From Chryseobacterium fluminis (GTDB lineage: Bacteria; Bacteroidota; Bacteroidia; Flavobacteriales; Weeksellaceae), in contig NZ_CP111121.1 in the NCBI RefSeq assembly GCF_026314945.1, positions 372,001-436,000 on the forward strand: a DNA stretch of 64,000 nucleotides, read 5' to 3'. The notes beneath the pieces were generated by a model, which made no database searches, was not told the origin of the DNA, and was given only the letters and a program-made list of their open reading frames with translations. Position numbers and translations under genes: made by a program. Positions 1 to 9,449 of this stretch are shown here, one piece after another. How positions within the stretch are numbered: position 1 is the first letter of the stretch; each line of letters starts with the position of its first letter.

Positions 1-1
1 G

Positions 2-115
2 ATCATCCTGGCTTGCGGAGATCTGTCACTACGTTTCAGACCGCATCTCAATGTTTCACAGGAAGAAATCCAATTGGCTTTGAATAAAATTGAAAATAAT
101 ATTAATAAAATTTAA
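2..115 (+). CDS. C-terminal end of a class III aminotransferase (possibly L-lysine 6-transaminase), partial
   Basis: An open frame enters from the left edge and ends at the TAA at 113-115, leaving about 37 residues. The segment LSLRFRPHLNVSQEEI matches the C-terminal pattern of class III PLP-dependent aminotransferases, where a conserved (L/I)RFRP(P/H)L stretch is followed by a helix beginning with (S/T)xEEI. Lysine 6-transaminase is the member I think of first for RFRPHL in flavobacteria, but the catalytic lysine and substrate-binding parts lie outside the window, so the substrate is an inference. Confidence 0.45.
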   Translation: MILACGDLSLRFRPHLNVSQEEIQLALNKIENNINKI

Positions 116-177
116 AAGTCAATATTTGTAATTTTCAAAAAAACTTTATATATTTAGATACTCAAACGTGATAGAAT

Positions 178-408
178 ATGGAAAGAAGTACAAGAGTATC
201 GGTTTTTGAAAGCGATAAGCCTTCAGAAATACAGTTAATCAAATCCAAACTAGACGAGGCACAGATCAGAAATGCGGTCGAGAACAATTATCTTACTTTT
301 ACGACCACACCCACGGCAACATCGTTGAAACTAATGGTTAAGTTAGAAGATGAGAAAAAAGCATTCGAAATTATCGACGGCTATCTTCAGCAGAATCAGA
401 ACCAATAA
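178..408 (+). CDS. DUF2007-type small protein (putative signal-transducing protein)
   Basis: 76 residues, no signal peptide or membrane segment. It opens with a beta strand (RVSVFES), then a helix (EIQLIKSKLDEAQI), then a turn and a second strand, ending in a helix with KAFEIIDGYLQQ. This ferredoxin-like plan with 'xxLxxAxI' in the first helix is that of DUF2007 domains, thought from their fold to be small regulatory or ligand-binding modules; no specific function is known. It stands alone, about 60 bp after the aminotransferase, and is followed by a clear terminator. Confidence 0.7.
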   Translation: MERSTRVSVFESDKPSEIQLIKSKLDEAQIRNAVENNYLTFTTTPTATSLKLMVKLEDEKKAFEIIDGYLQQNQNQ

Positions 409-442
409 AAACAATTTCATAATTTTAAATTTTACTACTTCG

Positions 443-478
443 AACCGAAAATTAATTTTAATTAATTTTCGGTTTTTT
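443..478 (+). terminator. Rho-independent terminator after the DUF2007 gene
   Basis: A perfect 13-bp stem (443-455 pairing with 462-474, arm AACCGAAAATTAA), a 6-nt loop and then a run of six T. It closes the transcription unit ending at 408. Confidence 0.8.
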
Positions 479-591
479 GGTTCAAATATTTTAATCTTAC
501 TTATCTAATATTGAAAGATTTAGCAAATTTTGATGCTGAATGCATTTTTAATTCTAAATGATTAATCTTTTAATAAAAATTTTTCACTACA

Positions 592-1104
592 ATGAATTCA
601 GAAATTAAACTAAGAAAGGCAGAAAGTCAGGACAGGGACCTGATATGGGAAATTATTCAGCAGGCAATTGAAAGAAGAAGACAGGATGGAAGTACCCAAT
701 GGCAGCAGGGATATCCCAATCTTGGTACCGTGGAAACCGACATTGAAAAAGGGTTTGGATATGTCATGACAGTGGATGGTGAAATTGCAGTGTATACTGC
801 TTTAATTCTTAATGATGAACCGGCCTACAGTACCATTGAAGGAGCCTGGTTAAGCAACGGTGAATTTGTTGTTGTCCACAGAGTAGCGGTAGATGAGAAG
901 TTTGCCGGCAGGGGAATGGTGAAAAAATTATTCGATCACATTGAAGATTTTACAAGAGAACAGGGAATACAAAGCATAAAAGTGGATACGAATTTTGACA
1001 ATTTAGCTATGCTCCGGATTCTCGAAAGTAAAGGATATTCATACTGTGGAGAGGTCTTTCTGGCAGGTGGGATGCGAAAAGCATTTGAGAAGATTATATT
1101 TTAA
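592..1104 (+). CDS. GNAT-family N-acetyltransferase
   Basis: 170 residues, cytoplasmic. The C-terminal half carries the acetyl-CoA binding motif A: a strand VVHRVAVD, then the pyrophosphate loop with FAGRGMVKKLF (Q/RxxGxG/A pattern) and a following helix, then a strand KVDTNFDN and the alanine/leucine-rich helix NLAMLRILESKGY that is usual for motif B. The N-terminal part (LRKAESQDRDLIWEIIQQA) is the typical first strand and helix. The substrate cannot be deduced. It appears monocistronic, 184 bp after the previous gene and in front of a divergent-looking AT-rich gap. Confidence 0.85.
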   Translation: MNSEIKLRKAESQDRDLIWEIIQQAIERRRQDGSTQWQQGYPNLGTVETDIEKGFGYVMTVDGEIAVYTALILNDEPAYSTIEGAWLSNGEFVVVHRVAVDEKFAGRGMVKKLFDHIEDFTREQGIQSIKVDTNFDNLAMLRILESKGYSYCGEVFLAGGMRKAFEKIIF

Positions 1105-1168
1105 CCGAAAGGTTAAATCTATTTTCATTGAATTTTTAAAAGACTATGCATTTATAAACTCTATCGGG

Positions 1169-1204
1169 TTTGTTCGTTTAGTTCTGAACTAATAATTAGT
1201 TTTG
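1169..1204 (+). promoter_or_regulatory. Candidate Bacteroidota promoter for the efflux operon
   Basis: A perfect -7 element TAGTTTTG (TAnnTTTG) at 1197-1204, with TTTG at 1169-1172 as a possible -33 element. The 24-nt gap is one base longer than usual. The start codon of the regulator follows 18 nt later. Confidence 0.5.
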
Positions 1205-1221
1205 CCTAAAATTTGTATACC

Positions 1222-1677
1222 ATGCATAAAAGTATAGAAATTAATGAAAAAATTTTTCAGGATGCCGTAAAATTCTACGGTACCGTTTTCAATATTCCTC
1301 CATTAGCTTCAAAAATTTATTCTTACTTACTTTTCGATTACGAGAAAGTCGGGATTACTTTTGATGAATTTGTCGATGTGTTTGCTGCGAGTAAAAGTTC
1401 TGTTTCTACCAGTATTTCACTGCTCCTGAATGCCGAACTGATCATTGATCACAATAAAATGGACGAACGAAAGCGTTATTTTTTCATTAATGAGGAATAT
1501 AAGAAAATAAGATTTGAAAAAATAGTTCAGAAAATGCGGGACGAATTAAAACTGCTGGATGATTTAAACAATTTTAAAAAAGTCCGGGATAATGGATATA
1601 ATGAAAGAACTGATGCTTATATCGCTCTTTTAAATAAAAATATAATGAATATCGAAGAATCTCTTAATAAACTATAA
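1222..1677 (+). CDS. GbsR/MarR-family transcriptional regulator of the RND efflux operon
   Basis: About 151 residues. I place the start at ATG 1222, not the upstream TTG 1213, because it fits the promoter and gives a normal N-terminus (MHKSIEINEK). A winged helix-turn-helix is visible: helix PPLASKIYSYLLF, then VGITFDEFVDVFAASKSSVSTSISLLLNAELI as the HTH with recognition helix, then the wing (DERKRYFFIN). The pattern is that of GbsR-like MarR relatives. It sits one base before a periplasmic adaptor gene, so it is very probably the local repressor of the efflux genes 1679-7518. Confidence 0.8.
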   Translation: MHKSIEINEKIFQDAVKFYGTVFNIPPLASKIYSYLLFDYEKVGITFDEFVDVFAASKSSVSTSISLLLNAELIIDHNKMDERKRYFFINEEYKKIRFEKIVQKMRDELKLLDDLNNFKKVRDNGYNERTDAYIALLNKNIMNIEESLNKL

Positions 1678-1678
1678 A

Positions 1679-2863
1679 ATGAACAATAAGCTAGTTATAC
1701 TTTCTGTTGCAGCGTTTTCACTGACTGCCTGCAAAAAAGAAGCTCCAAAACAGGATGGTCCGAAACCTTATCCTGTAGTAAACGTGGAGGCCAAAAATAT
1801 AGTGGGATACCAGACTTTTCCGGCTACCATTCAGGGTAGGGTAAACAATGATGTCCGGGCAAAAATACAGGGATATATTACACAGGTTTTAGTGGATGAA
1901 GGACAATATGTTACGAAGGGTCAGCCTTTATTCCGTTTAGAAACCAATATCTTAACTGAAAATGCTGCTGCTTCCAAAGCCGGAATCGGTGCGGCAGAAT
2001 CCAATATATCTGCAGCTCAGGCCGCGGTGAATGCGGCCAATGTAGAAGTAAATAAGCTGAAACCTCTGGTTCAGAAAAATATCATCAGCAATGTACAATT
2101 ACAGACTGCTCAGGCAAATCTGGCTCAGGCCCAGGCTCAGCTGCAGCAGGCCGTTGCTGCCAAAAGACAGGCGGTGGCTAATTATAAAGGAGTAGAAGCA
2201 AATATTGATTATTCCGTGATCCGTGCTCCTATTTCAGGAGTGATCGGAAAACTTCCTCTGAAAGTGGGAAGTTTGGTAGGACCTACTGACCAGACCGCTT
2301 TGACGACTATTTCGGATACATCTCAGTTATACGCTTATTTTTCAATGAATGAGAAAGAATATTTTGATTTTCTTGAAAAATCTCCGGGCGCTACATTACC
2401 GGAAAAGATCAAAAATCTTCCCATGGTAGAATTAGAACTGGCCAATGGAAGTATTTATGCTGAGAAAGGCCGAGTGGAAGCTATTACGGGACAGATTGAC
2501 AATACAACGGGAACCATCCAGTTCAGGGTAGGCTTCTCAAATCCACAGAGACTCTTAAGTAACGGAAACAGCGGCTCGATCAGACTTCCGAAATCTTATG
2601 ACAATGTTCTGGTGGTGCCGGAAAGTGCGACCTATGAGCAGCAAGGAATCGTGTACGTCTATAAAGTGGATAAGGATACCGCGAAAAATGTGGTCGTTAA
2701 CGTGATCGACAGAATCGATAATATGGCTTTATTAAAATCAGGAGTCAATAAAGGGGAAACCATTATTGCTGCAGGAATCGGAGGTTTAAAGCCCGGTACT
2801 GCCGTGAAGCCTAAACCTGTGAAAATGGATAGTCTTGTTCAATCTATAAAACCGAAATTCTAA
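1679..2863 (+). CDS. RND efflux periplasmic adaptor (membrane fusion protein), lipoprotein
   Basis: 394 residues. The N-terminus has a lipobox LTAC with the acylated Cys at about residue 18, so it is anchored to the inner membrane facing the periplasm. The domain order is: barrel/lipoyl half-motif (VDEGQYVTKGQPLFRLE), a long alpha-hairpin rich in Ala and Gln (about residues 98-170), the second lipoyl half (SVIRAPISGVIGKLPLK), the beta-barrel and the membrane-proximal domain. This is the AcrA/MexA architecture. It starts one base after the regulator and ends one base before the pump gene, so the three are co-transcribed. Confidence 0.93.
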   Translation: MNNKLVILSVAAFSLTACKKEAPKQDGPKPYPVVNVEAKNIVGYQTFPATIQGRVNNDVRAKIQGYITQVLVDEGQYVTKGQPLFRLETNILTENAAASKAGIGAAESNISAAQAAVNAANVEVNKLKPLVQKNIISNVQLQTAQANLAQAQAQLQQAVAAKRQAVANYKGVEANIDYSVIRAPISGVIGKLPLKVGSLVGPTDQTALTTISDTSQLYAYFSMNEKEYFDFLEKSPGATLPEKIKNLPMVELELANGSIYAEKGRVEAITGQIDNTTGTIQFRVGFSNPQRLLSNGNSGSIRLPKSYDNVLVVPESATYEQQGIVYVYKVDKDTAKNVVVNVIDRIDNMALLKSGVNKGETIIAAGIGGLKPGTAVKPKPVKMDSLVQSIKPKF

Positions 2864-2864
2864 A

Positions 2865-5800
2865 ATGATTAAAAATTTTATAAACCGACCGGTTTTATCC
2901 ACGGTAATCTCAATTCTGATTGTGATTCTCGGGGTTTTAGGACTTATCTCGCTGCCGGTCACCCAATACCCTGATATTGCACCGCCCACGGTAAGTGTTT
3001 CCACAAGTTACACGGGTGCGAATGCGGAAACGGTGATGAAGAGTGTTGTTGTGCCTTTGGAAGAGCAGATCAATGGTGTGGAAGGTATGGATTACATAAC
3101 TTCTTCGGCCGGAAATGACGGCTCTGCACAGATTCAGGTATTCTTTAAACAGGGGATCGATCCGGATATTGCTGCTGTAAACGTACAGAACCGTGTCGCC
3201 AGAGCGACGCCGCTATTACCGAGTGAAGTGACCCGTTCCGGGGTAGTCACCCAGAAGCAGCAGACGAGTGCCCTGATGTATATGTCTTTCTATTCTGAAA
3301 ACAAAGATTTAGATGATGTATATCTTCAGAACTTTTTGAATATCAACGTTATTCCTAATCTGAAAAGAATTAACGGGGTGGGTGATGCCAACGTTTTCGG
3401 AGGTAAAAACTATTCCATGAGAATCTGGCTGGACCCTGCCAAAATGGCGGCCTACAGTGTAACCCCGGCTGACGTTACCAATGCCATCAATGAGCAGAGC
3501 AGGGAAGCGGCCGCAGGATCTATCGGACAGAATAGCGGAAGCTCATTTGAATATATCATCAAATATGTAGGTAAATTCAATGATAAGGAACAATACGACA
3601 ATATCATCATTAAATCTCTTGCAGACGGACAGAACCTCATGCTGAAGGATGTGGCCAAAGTGGAGCTGGCAGGCCAGTCCTACACAGGGATCGGAGAAAA
3701 CGGAAACAGCCCGTCAATCAGTATGGGGATCTTTCAGACGCCGGGATCCAATGCCCAGGAGATTATTAAAAATATCAAAACTTACCTTAAATCAGCAGAG
3801 GGAAGCTTTCCTGAAGGAATAAAATATACTTTTAACTTTGATACCAATGAATTCCTGGATGCATCGATTGAGAAGGTAGTTCATACTTTAATTGAAGCAT
3901 TTATCCTGGTATTTATCGTGGTGTTTATCTTCCTACAGGATTTCAGATCCACCCTGATCCCGGCGATAGCGGTTCCGGTATCGATTGTGGGTACTTTCTT
4001 CTTCCTGAATTTATTTGGGTATTCATTAAACTTATTGACTTTATTCGCCCTGGTACTGGCGATCGGTATTGTGGTGGATGACGCCATTGTCGTCGTAGAA
4101 GCAGTACATGCCAAGATGGAGCATGGTATTGCTGATCCTAAAAAAGCAACGGTAGAGGCAATGGACGAAATTACGGGAGCGATTATCTCCATTACGCTGG
4201 TAATGGCTGCGGTATTCGTGCCGGTAACATTTATTACAGGGCCTACGGGAGTATTTTATCAGCAGTTTGGTATCACGCTGATCATTGCGATCATCATTTC
4301 TGCTATTAACGCTTTGACGCTGAGCCCGGTGTTATGTTCTCTTTTCCTGAAACCTCATGATGCTCATCATGCCGAGTATAAAAACCTGAATATTCTTCAG
4401 AAATTCTTCTACAAGTTCAATATTGCTTTTAAAACAGCCACGGAACGTTACGGAAGAGGATTTGTATTTTTGCTGAGACATAAATGGGTAACCTTAATCA
4501 TCTTTGCGGTTACGGGAGGAATTTTATTCTGGGCAAGCACCACGATGAAAAAAGGTTTTGTGCCTACGGAAGACAGAGGTATTATCTTTACCGATGTTCA
4601 GCTTCCTCCGGGTGCTTCTATGGAAAGAACCTATAATGCCCTGAAAACGCTTCAGGCGAATGCTTTAAAAGTTCCGGGAGTACAGAATGTTACTATTTCC
4701 ACAGGGAGAGGATTCCTTTCAGGAAACGGAAGTAATAACGGTCTTGCATTTATCAAGCTGAAACCTTTTGATGAGAGAAAAGACGGCGGACAGACTTCTG
4801 AAGATATTACCAAGAACTTATTTGGTATTTCAGGGAAGGTTCCTGATGCAAAGGTTGTATTCTTTCAGCCGCCAAGTGTACCGGGCTTCGGGAACAGTGC
4901 CGGTTTTGAGATGGTACTGCTTGATAAGTCGGGAGGTGAATATTCAGCTTTGGATGATAAAACCAATGAGTTCATCGGAAAGCTGATGCAGCGGCCGGAA
5001 ATTGAGTTTGCCCAAAGTTCGTTCAATACAAAATATCCTCAGTACGAAATGCAGGTGAATGTACCGCTGGCGAAGCAAATGGGTGTTTCAGTAAGCGATA
5101 TCCTTTCAACCATGCAGGGATACATCGGAGGGGTTTATACCGCTGACTTTACAAAATACGGAAAACAGTTCAGGGTAATGGTTCAGGCTCTTCCTGAAAA
5201 CAGACAGAATATCGAGAACCTGAATGAGTTGTATGTGAGAACAGGCTCAGGAGCGATGTCACCGATTTCGCAGTTTGTATCTATGAAAAAAGCATACGGA
5301 CCTCAGGCAGTAAGCCGTTATAACCTGTTTACTTCAGTGAAAATTACAGGAGCTAACTCTGCGGGATACAGTTCCGGAGACGCCATTACAGCCGTACAGC
5401 AGGTGGCACAGGAAACCCTGAATCAGAATTATGATGTCGAGTTTACGGGATTAACCAGAGAAGAATTGAGCTCAGGCTCACAGACGCTTCTAATCTTTGG
5501 TTTAAGTTTGATCTTTGTGTACTTTATCCTTTCTGCCCAGTATGAAAGTTATATTCTTCCGCTGGTGGTGGTTATCTCACTTCCTTTAGGGGTGATGGGA
5601 GCTTATTTCGGACAGAAAATCATGGGTCTGGAAAACAATATTTATTTCCAGATTGCCCTGATTATGTTGGTGGGATTATTGGCTAAAAATGCCATTCTGA
5701 TCATTGAATTTGCGGTCCAAAGGAGACATCACGGTGAAACCATTGTCATGTCTGCCATTAATGCTGCAAAAGCGAGATTAAGACCGATTCTGATGACTTC

Positions 5801-6011
5801 GTTTGCGTTCATCTTCGGTTTATTACCACTCGTTCTGGCAAGCGGAATCGGTGCGGTAGGTAACAGATCCATCGCAACGGGAGCCGCCATAGGATTATTG
5901 ATAGGAACCATTTTAGGATTATTTGTCATTCCTGTTCTCTATGTCATTTTTGAATACTTACAGGAAAAAGTAAAACCTCTTAAAAAAGAAGAAATCAACC
6001 TAGCAGAATAA
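2865..6011 (+). CDS. RND multidrug efflux permease, HAE1 family (AcrB-like)
   Basis: 1048 residues, the normal length for proton-driven inner-membrane HAE1 pumps. It begins with IKNFINRPVLSTVISILIVI (TM1) and shows the family blocks VVPLEEQINGVEGMDY in the porter domain, GIVVDDAIVVVEAV in TM4 (the two adjacent Asp of the proton relay) and LVGLLAKNAILIIEF in TM10 (relay Lys). Two large periplasmic loops separate TM1/TM2 and TM7/TM8, as expected. It works with the adaptor upstream and the outer-membrane factor downstream. The drug range cannot be predicted from sequence. Confidence 0.96.
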   Translation: MIKNFINRPVLSTVISILIVILGVLGLISLPVTQYPDIAPPTVSVSTSYTGANAETVMKSVVVPLEEQINGVEGMDYITSSAGNDGSAQIQVFFKQGIDPDIAAVNVQNRVARATPLLPSEVTRSGVVTQKQQTSALMYMSFYSENKDLDDVYLQNFLNINVIPNLKRINGVGDANVFGGKNYSMRIWLDPAKMAAYSVTPADVTNAINEQSREAAAGSIGQNSGSSFEYIIKYVGKFNDKEQYDNIIIKSLADGQNLMLKDVAKVELAGQSYTGIGENGNSPSISMGIFQTPGSNAQEIIKNIKTYLKSAEGSFPEGIKYTFNFDTNEFLDASIEKVVHTLIEAFILVFIVVFIFLQDFRSTLIPAIAVPVSIVGTFFFLNLFGYSLNLLTLFALVLAIGIVVDDAIVVVEAVHAKMEHGIADPKKATVEAMDEITGAIISITLVMAAVFVPVTFITGPTGVFYQQFGITLIIAIIISAINALTLSPVLCSLFLKPHDAHHAEYKNLNILQKFFYKFNIAFKTATERYGRGFVFLLRHKWVTLIIFAVTGGILFWASTTMKKGFVPTEDRGIIFTDVQLPPGASMERTYNALKTLQANALKVPGVQNVTISTGRGFLSGNGSNNGLAFIKLKPFDERKDGGQTSEDITKNLFGISGKVPDAKVVFFQPPSVPGFGNSAGFEMVLLDKSGGEYSALDDKTNEFIGKLMQRPEIEFAQSSFNTKYPQYEMQVNVPLAKQMGVSVSDILSTMQGYIGGVYTADFTKYGKQFRVMVQALPENRQNIENLNELYVRTGSGAMSPISQFVSMKKAYGPQAVSRYNLFTSVKITGANSAGYSSGDAITAVQQVAQETLNQNYDVEFTGLTREELSSGSQTLLIFGLSLIFVYFILSAQYESYILPLVVVISLPLGVMGAYFGQKIMGLENNIYFQIALIMLVGLLAKNAILIIEFAVQRRHHGETIVMSAINAAKARLRPILMTSFAFIFGLLPLVLASGIGAVGNRSIATGAAIGLLIGTILGLFVIPVLYVIFEYLQEKVKPLKKEEINLAE

Positions 6012-6102
6012 AATTAAAGTGAAAGAAGCCGGAACTCACAAATCAGATTAGTCTGGTTAAACCGAGTTCCGATTTCTGAACGCTAACTTCTAATACTATA
6101 AA

Positions 6103-7518
6103 ATGAAGAGTTTATTAAACATCATAAAAGGAATCACTTTTTCTGTCGCCCTTCTTGCAGCCGTATCGTCATGTATGGCAAGAAAAGAATATGAAAGGCC
6201 GAAGAATGTTGTGGACGAAAAGCTGTTCCGTACCGATATGCTTCCTTCGGACAGCACCAGTATTGCCAATATTTCCTGGAAAGAGATTTTTACAGACCCT
6301 ATTCTCCAGGGTCATATCAATAAAGCGTTAAACAACAATCTTGATATAAGAATTGCCCTGCAGAGCATTAATTCTGCAGAAGCTTATTTAAAGCAGAGTA
6401 GAGCTGCCTACCAGCCGACCTTAGCGGTAGGCCCGAACTATACGTTTCAGACGCAGTCTATCAATACGCAGTTCGGACAGATCATTGGAGAAAGACGATA
6501 TGTTAACCAATTTGATATTACAGCCAGTCTTGCCTGGGAGGCAGATATCTGGGGCAAACTGAAAGCACAGGAAAAAGCGCAGCTGGCTTCTTATTTAGGA
6601 ACAGTAGCAGCGCATAAAGCGGTAAAAAGCGATTTGGTCGCATCTATTGCTACTTCTTATTATCAGCTGCTGACTTACGATGCCCAAAAGAGGATTATTC
6701 AGGAGACCATTAAAGTCCGTGAAAAGAATCTGGAGACCAATCAGGCACTGAAAATTGCAGGTACCGTAACTGAAGTTGCCGTTCAGCAGAGTGAAGCTCT
6801 TGTGCTGAATGCAAAATCTCTGTTAATAGACATTGATACCCAGATCCAGCTGCTGGAGAATACAATGAGTATGCTGATGGGAGAGTCTTCCCACTCTATT
6901 GAAAGATCTACCCTGGAATCCCAGAACGTACCGATAGATCTCAAATTAGGATATCCTGCCCAGCTGCTGGCCAACAGGCCGGATGTTATGGAAGCTGAGT
7001 ATAACCTGATGAATGCTTTTGAATTAACAAATTCGGCAAAAGCCCAGTTTTATCCAACCCTAAAACTTACCGGAAGCGGAGGTTTCCAGTCGGTGGATAT
7101 AGACCATCTATTCAGCGTGAACTCTTTGTTTGCAACAGTTGTTGGTGGTCTGGCTCAGCCTATTCTGAATAGAAGAGCAATCCAGACAAATTACGACGTG
7201 AGCCTGGCTAATAAGGAAACTGCTTATCTTAATTTCAGAAAAACAGTTCTTACAGCCGGAAAAGAAGTGTCTGATGCCATCAGGGTTTTCTCTGTACAGG
7301 ATCAGTATATTGACTTAAAACAGAGAGAGCTGAATGCATACAAAAATTCTGTAGACTACTCCCAGGAGTTGGTAAATTATGGAATGGCCAATTATCTTGA
7401 AGTCTTAAATGCAAGTGTCAATTCATTGAATGCAGAACTGAATATCGCCAATGCGGAATACAGCAAAATGAAAGCTGCCGTAGAGCTTTACCAGGCTTTA
7501 GGAGGAGGCTGGAAATAA
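6103..7518 (+). CDS. Outer-membrane efflux lipoprotein (TolC/NodT family)
   Basis: 471 residues. A signal sequence ends in AVSSC, a lipobox with Cys at about residue 24. Two OEP repeats follow, recognisable from ISWKEIFTDPILQGHI at the start of the mature protein, the coiled-coil halves (AYLKQSRAAYQPTLAVGPNY; KAQFYPTLKLTGSGGF) and AYKNSVDYSQELVNYGMANY near the end. This is the channel component of the tripartite RND pump encoded just upstream; the 91-bp gap has no terminator. A strong terminator follows. Confidence 0.93.
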   Translation: MKSLLNIIKGITFSVALLAAVSSCMARKEYERPKNVVDEKLFRTDMLPSDSTSIANISWKEIFTDPILQGHINKALNNNLDIRIALQSINSAEAYLKQSRAAYQPTLAVGPNYTFQTQSINTQFGQIIGERRYVNQFDITASLAWEADIWGKLKAQEKAQLASYLGTVAAHKAVKSDLVASIATSYYQLLTYDAQKRIIQETIKVREKNLETNQALKIAGTVTEVAVQQSEALVLNAKSLLIDIDTQIQLLENTMSMLMGESSHSIERSTLESQNVPIDLKLGYPAQLLANRPDVMEAEYNLMNAFELTNSAKAQFYPTLKLTGSGGFQSVDIDHLFSVNSLFATVVGGLAQPILNRRAIQTNYDVSLANKETAYLNFRKTVLTAGKEVSDAIRVFSVQDQYIDLKQRELNAYKNSVDYSQELVNYGMANYLEVLNASVNSLNAELNIANAEYSKMKAAVELYQALGGGWK

Positions 7519-7540
7519 TCTTCTCCAACGATAACCTAAC

Positions 7541-7573
7541 AAAAACGGATGCCGGCAAGCATCCGTTTTTTTA
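7541..7573 (+). terminator. Terminator of the efflux operon
   Basis: The arm AAAACGGATGC pairs with GCATCCGTTTT around a CGGCAA loop and runs into seven or more T. Confidence 0.9.
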
Positions 7574-7961
7574 TTTAAGAATAATGTATGCACGTTATAT
7601 TATTGAAAGTAGGGTTTACCTTGTCAGGCAGGAGAAAATTCTAATCTCATGATCTCCGTCACAGCAGGAAAATGGAATAATACGATCAAATCCCGTCGTG
7701 TGAAAAAAATCCTACCAATTCTCAATAAAAAATAAATTTTTACAGCTCAATATTATTTATGGCATAATAATTGAAGTAATAAAAATACCAATCACTACAA
7801 TATTTACATGAAAAAATAAATCCTCATTTAACAGTGGGGATTTTTCATTTGGAAAACATACGATAAAAATCAGATATACAATTCTCAGTCAAGGTTGGAT
7901 ACTTTATGATTGTAAAATATAAATACAACCGGACTTGTACACGGTGAGAGTTTTAAATTCG
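7574..7961 (+). other. Gene-free stretch with one small terminator-like hairpin
   Basis: I find no credible gene here. At 7808-7819 there is a three-codon frame ATG AAA AAA TAA, followed at 7818-7848 by an 8-bp hairpin (AAATCCTC / GGGGATTT, one wobble) with a T-rich tail. It resembles the remains of a leader/terminator unit, but nothing follows it on the plus strand within 700 bp. Its meaning is unknown. Confidence 0.4.
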
Positions 7962-7999
7962 GACAAAAAAAAGACTATCAAAATGATTAGATAGTCTTT
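7962..7999 (-). terminator. Terminator of the minus-strand lipoprotein gene
   Basis: A perfect 10-bp stem (7970-7979 with 7990-7999, arm AAAGACTATC). Read on the minus strand it ends in a run of eight T. Confidence 0.85.
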
Positions 8000-8016
8000 A
8001 TTTGTTATAATTGTTA

Positions 8017-8385
8017 TTACTTCTTTTCTCCTTTCCAGGATCCTGATCTGTCCGGATTGGGAATTGAGTTTACCCAGCTGCCATCAGCTTTTTTCTCCGT
8101 AGTCAATGTTCCGCGAAAAGTTCCGTCAGAAGGCAACCCGATCGAACCGGTAAGCTCACCTGTTGTTGAAACGTTTCCTGAAATGTTATAGTTTTCGTCA
8201 TTAACGTCAGAATGCATCGTCCCTTTAACTTTTCCATCACTGGCAACTACAAAATTCCATATTCCTTTATCGCTTCCTTCATAGGTTCCGGACCATGTTC
8301 CAACATAGTCGTAAATGGTATCATCATCAGAGCTGCAGCCAATACATAAAAAAGCAGTCAGTAAGAGTAAAAAAAATTTCTTCAT
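8017..8385 (-). CDS. Small secreted lipoprotein of unknown function
   Basis: 122 residues. The signal peptide MKKFFLLLLTAFLCIGC ends in a lipobox with Cys 17, followed by SSDDD, a serine/aspartate-rich linker commonly seen on surface lipoproteins of this phylum. The mature part is built of short beta strands around Gly/Trp turns (YVGTWSGTY, SWVNSIPN, SGSWKGEKK), suggesting a small beta-barrel like those that occur after GTWxG motifs. It is monocistronic, with its own terminator. No enzymatic motif is visible. Confidence 0.75.
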   Translation of the reverse strand: MKKFFLLLLTAFLCIGCSSDDDTIYDYVGTWSGTYEGSDKGIWNFVVASDGKVKGTMHSDVNDENYNISGNVSTTGELTGSIGLPSDGTFRGTLTTEKKADGSWVNSIPNPDRSGSWKGEKK

Positions 8386-8565
8386 AGTTTTATAAAATCA
8401 GTTGATGTTAAATTTTGAATTTCGCAAATATATAATTTTAATTTAATCTGTTTATCTTTTTGCAATGGTTATTTGTGTCAGTTTATAAAATTTTTCTGTT
8501 TTCTCCTATTTATAATGAAATTAATAATCTTATTATTTCCGATTTTTATTATCCCATAAATATCC

Positions 8566-8573
8566 TATTTTTG
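8566..8573 (+). promoter_or_regulatory. -7 promoter element TATTTTTG
   Basis: A perfect TAnnTTTG element 17 nt before the ATG at 8591. No clear TTG lies at the right distance for a -33 element. Confidence 0.45.
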
Positions 8574-8590
8574 AAATCCAAATATTCTGA

Positions 8591-9412
8591 ATGAAGACCA
8601 TACCGATAAAGATGCTAACCTTGCTTCCCGGCCTTGTATTTTTCTGCAATATCAATGCACAGGACAAAGAGCTTAAAGATTTTACAAAAATCCTAACGGA
8701 TTTCAATGAATGCCGTTACAGGAATGAGTGCGTTAAGGATGGTAAAGTATGGCATGAAAATATCGCCGCTTCTTTCAGGAAACTGATTTTGACTGATACT
8801 GATGAAATATTTAAAGAGTCTTATAATGATGTTTACAGAAAATACAGTATTGATTCGAAAAAGATTATTTATAGAGCTGATTTCAGCAACAATGGTAAAA
8901 GCTTTTCGGCTTACAGTTATAAAAGCGACCATGCCAACAGATATTTCGTTGTCGATCATTCACTTGATACGGTCGTCTACAGCAGTGGGAATAGTGTAAT
9001 TTTTGTAGATGGCATATTTGCTGTTGATGAGCAGCATTATCTGATTATTCAAAATTCTTCGGACAGTAAATCAGCTTCGGTCTATATTCTGACCAAGGAT
9101 AAAAAATGGGAAAATGCGAAAGCTTTCCGTGGAGAAGGCTTCGGAATGACCATGAGTGAGCCCTATCATACCAAAACTTTCGGAGAAGAGAGAAAATATT
9201 TTGAACTGGATTACAGAACAGCAATGACTTATCCTGCAGAGTCCCGGAAAATATTCTTTAATCCGGAGACTAAAATTCTATCTTACCGGCAGTACTCTGA
9301 TGAAACTCATTATAAAGTGATTTCATCCGAATGGAAAAATAAAAGGTTTGATATTGACGACTTTACCTATGAAGACCCTATGAAAACCCGAATTAATCTC
9401 AAAATAAATTGA
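8591..9412 (+). CDS. Secreted protein of unknown function
   Basis: 273 residues with a Sec signal peptide (hydrophobic core MLTLLPGLVFFCNINA, cleavage probably after A-Q). The mature protein is rich in Lys, Tyr and Asp, with alternating strands such as KIIYRADFSNNGKSFSAYSY and HYLIIQNSSDSKSASVYIL, so it is probably mostly beta. I do not recognise a family and see no catalytic motif. It stands alone between a minus-strand lipoprotein gene and a tRNA. Confidence 0.7.
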   Translation: MKTIPIKMLTLLPGLVFFCNINAQDKELKDFTKILTDFNECRYRNECVKDGKVWHENIAASFRKLILTDTDEIFKESYNDVYRKYSIDSKKIIYRADFSNNGKSFSAYSYKSDHANRYFVVDHSLDTVVYSSGNSVIFVDGIFAVDEQHYLIIQNSSDSKSASVYILTKDKKWENAKAFRGEGFGMTMSEPYHTKTFGEERKYFELDYRTAMTYPAESRKIFFNPETKILSYRQYSDETHYKVISSEWKNKRFDIDDFTYEDPMKTRINLKIN

Positions 9413-9439
9413 TAAATTCAAATAAGATTTCTATATTTG
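9409..9439 (+). promoter_or_regulatory. Promoter of tRNA-Ala
   Basis: TTG at 9409-9411, a 20-nt spacer and a perfect -7 element TATATTTG at 9432-9439, ten bases before the mature tRNA. The TTG overlaps the stop region of the preceding gene. Confidence 0.75.
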
Positions 9440-9449
9440 CAACGCATTA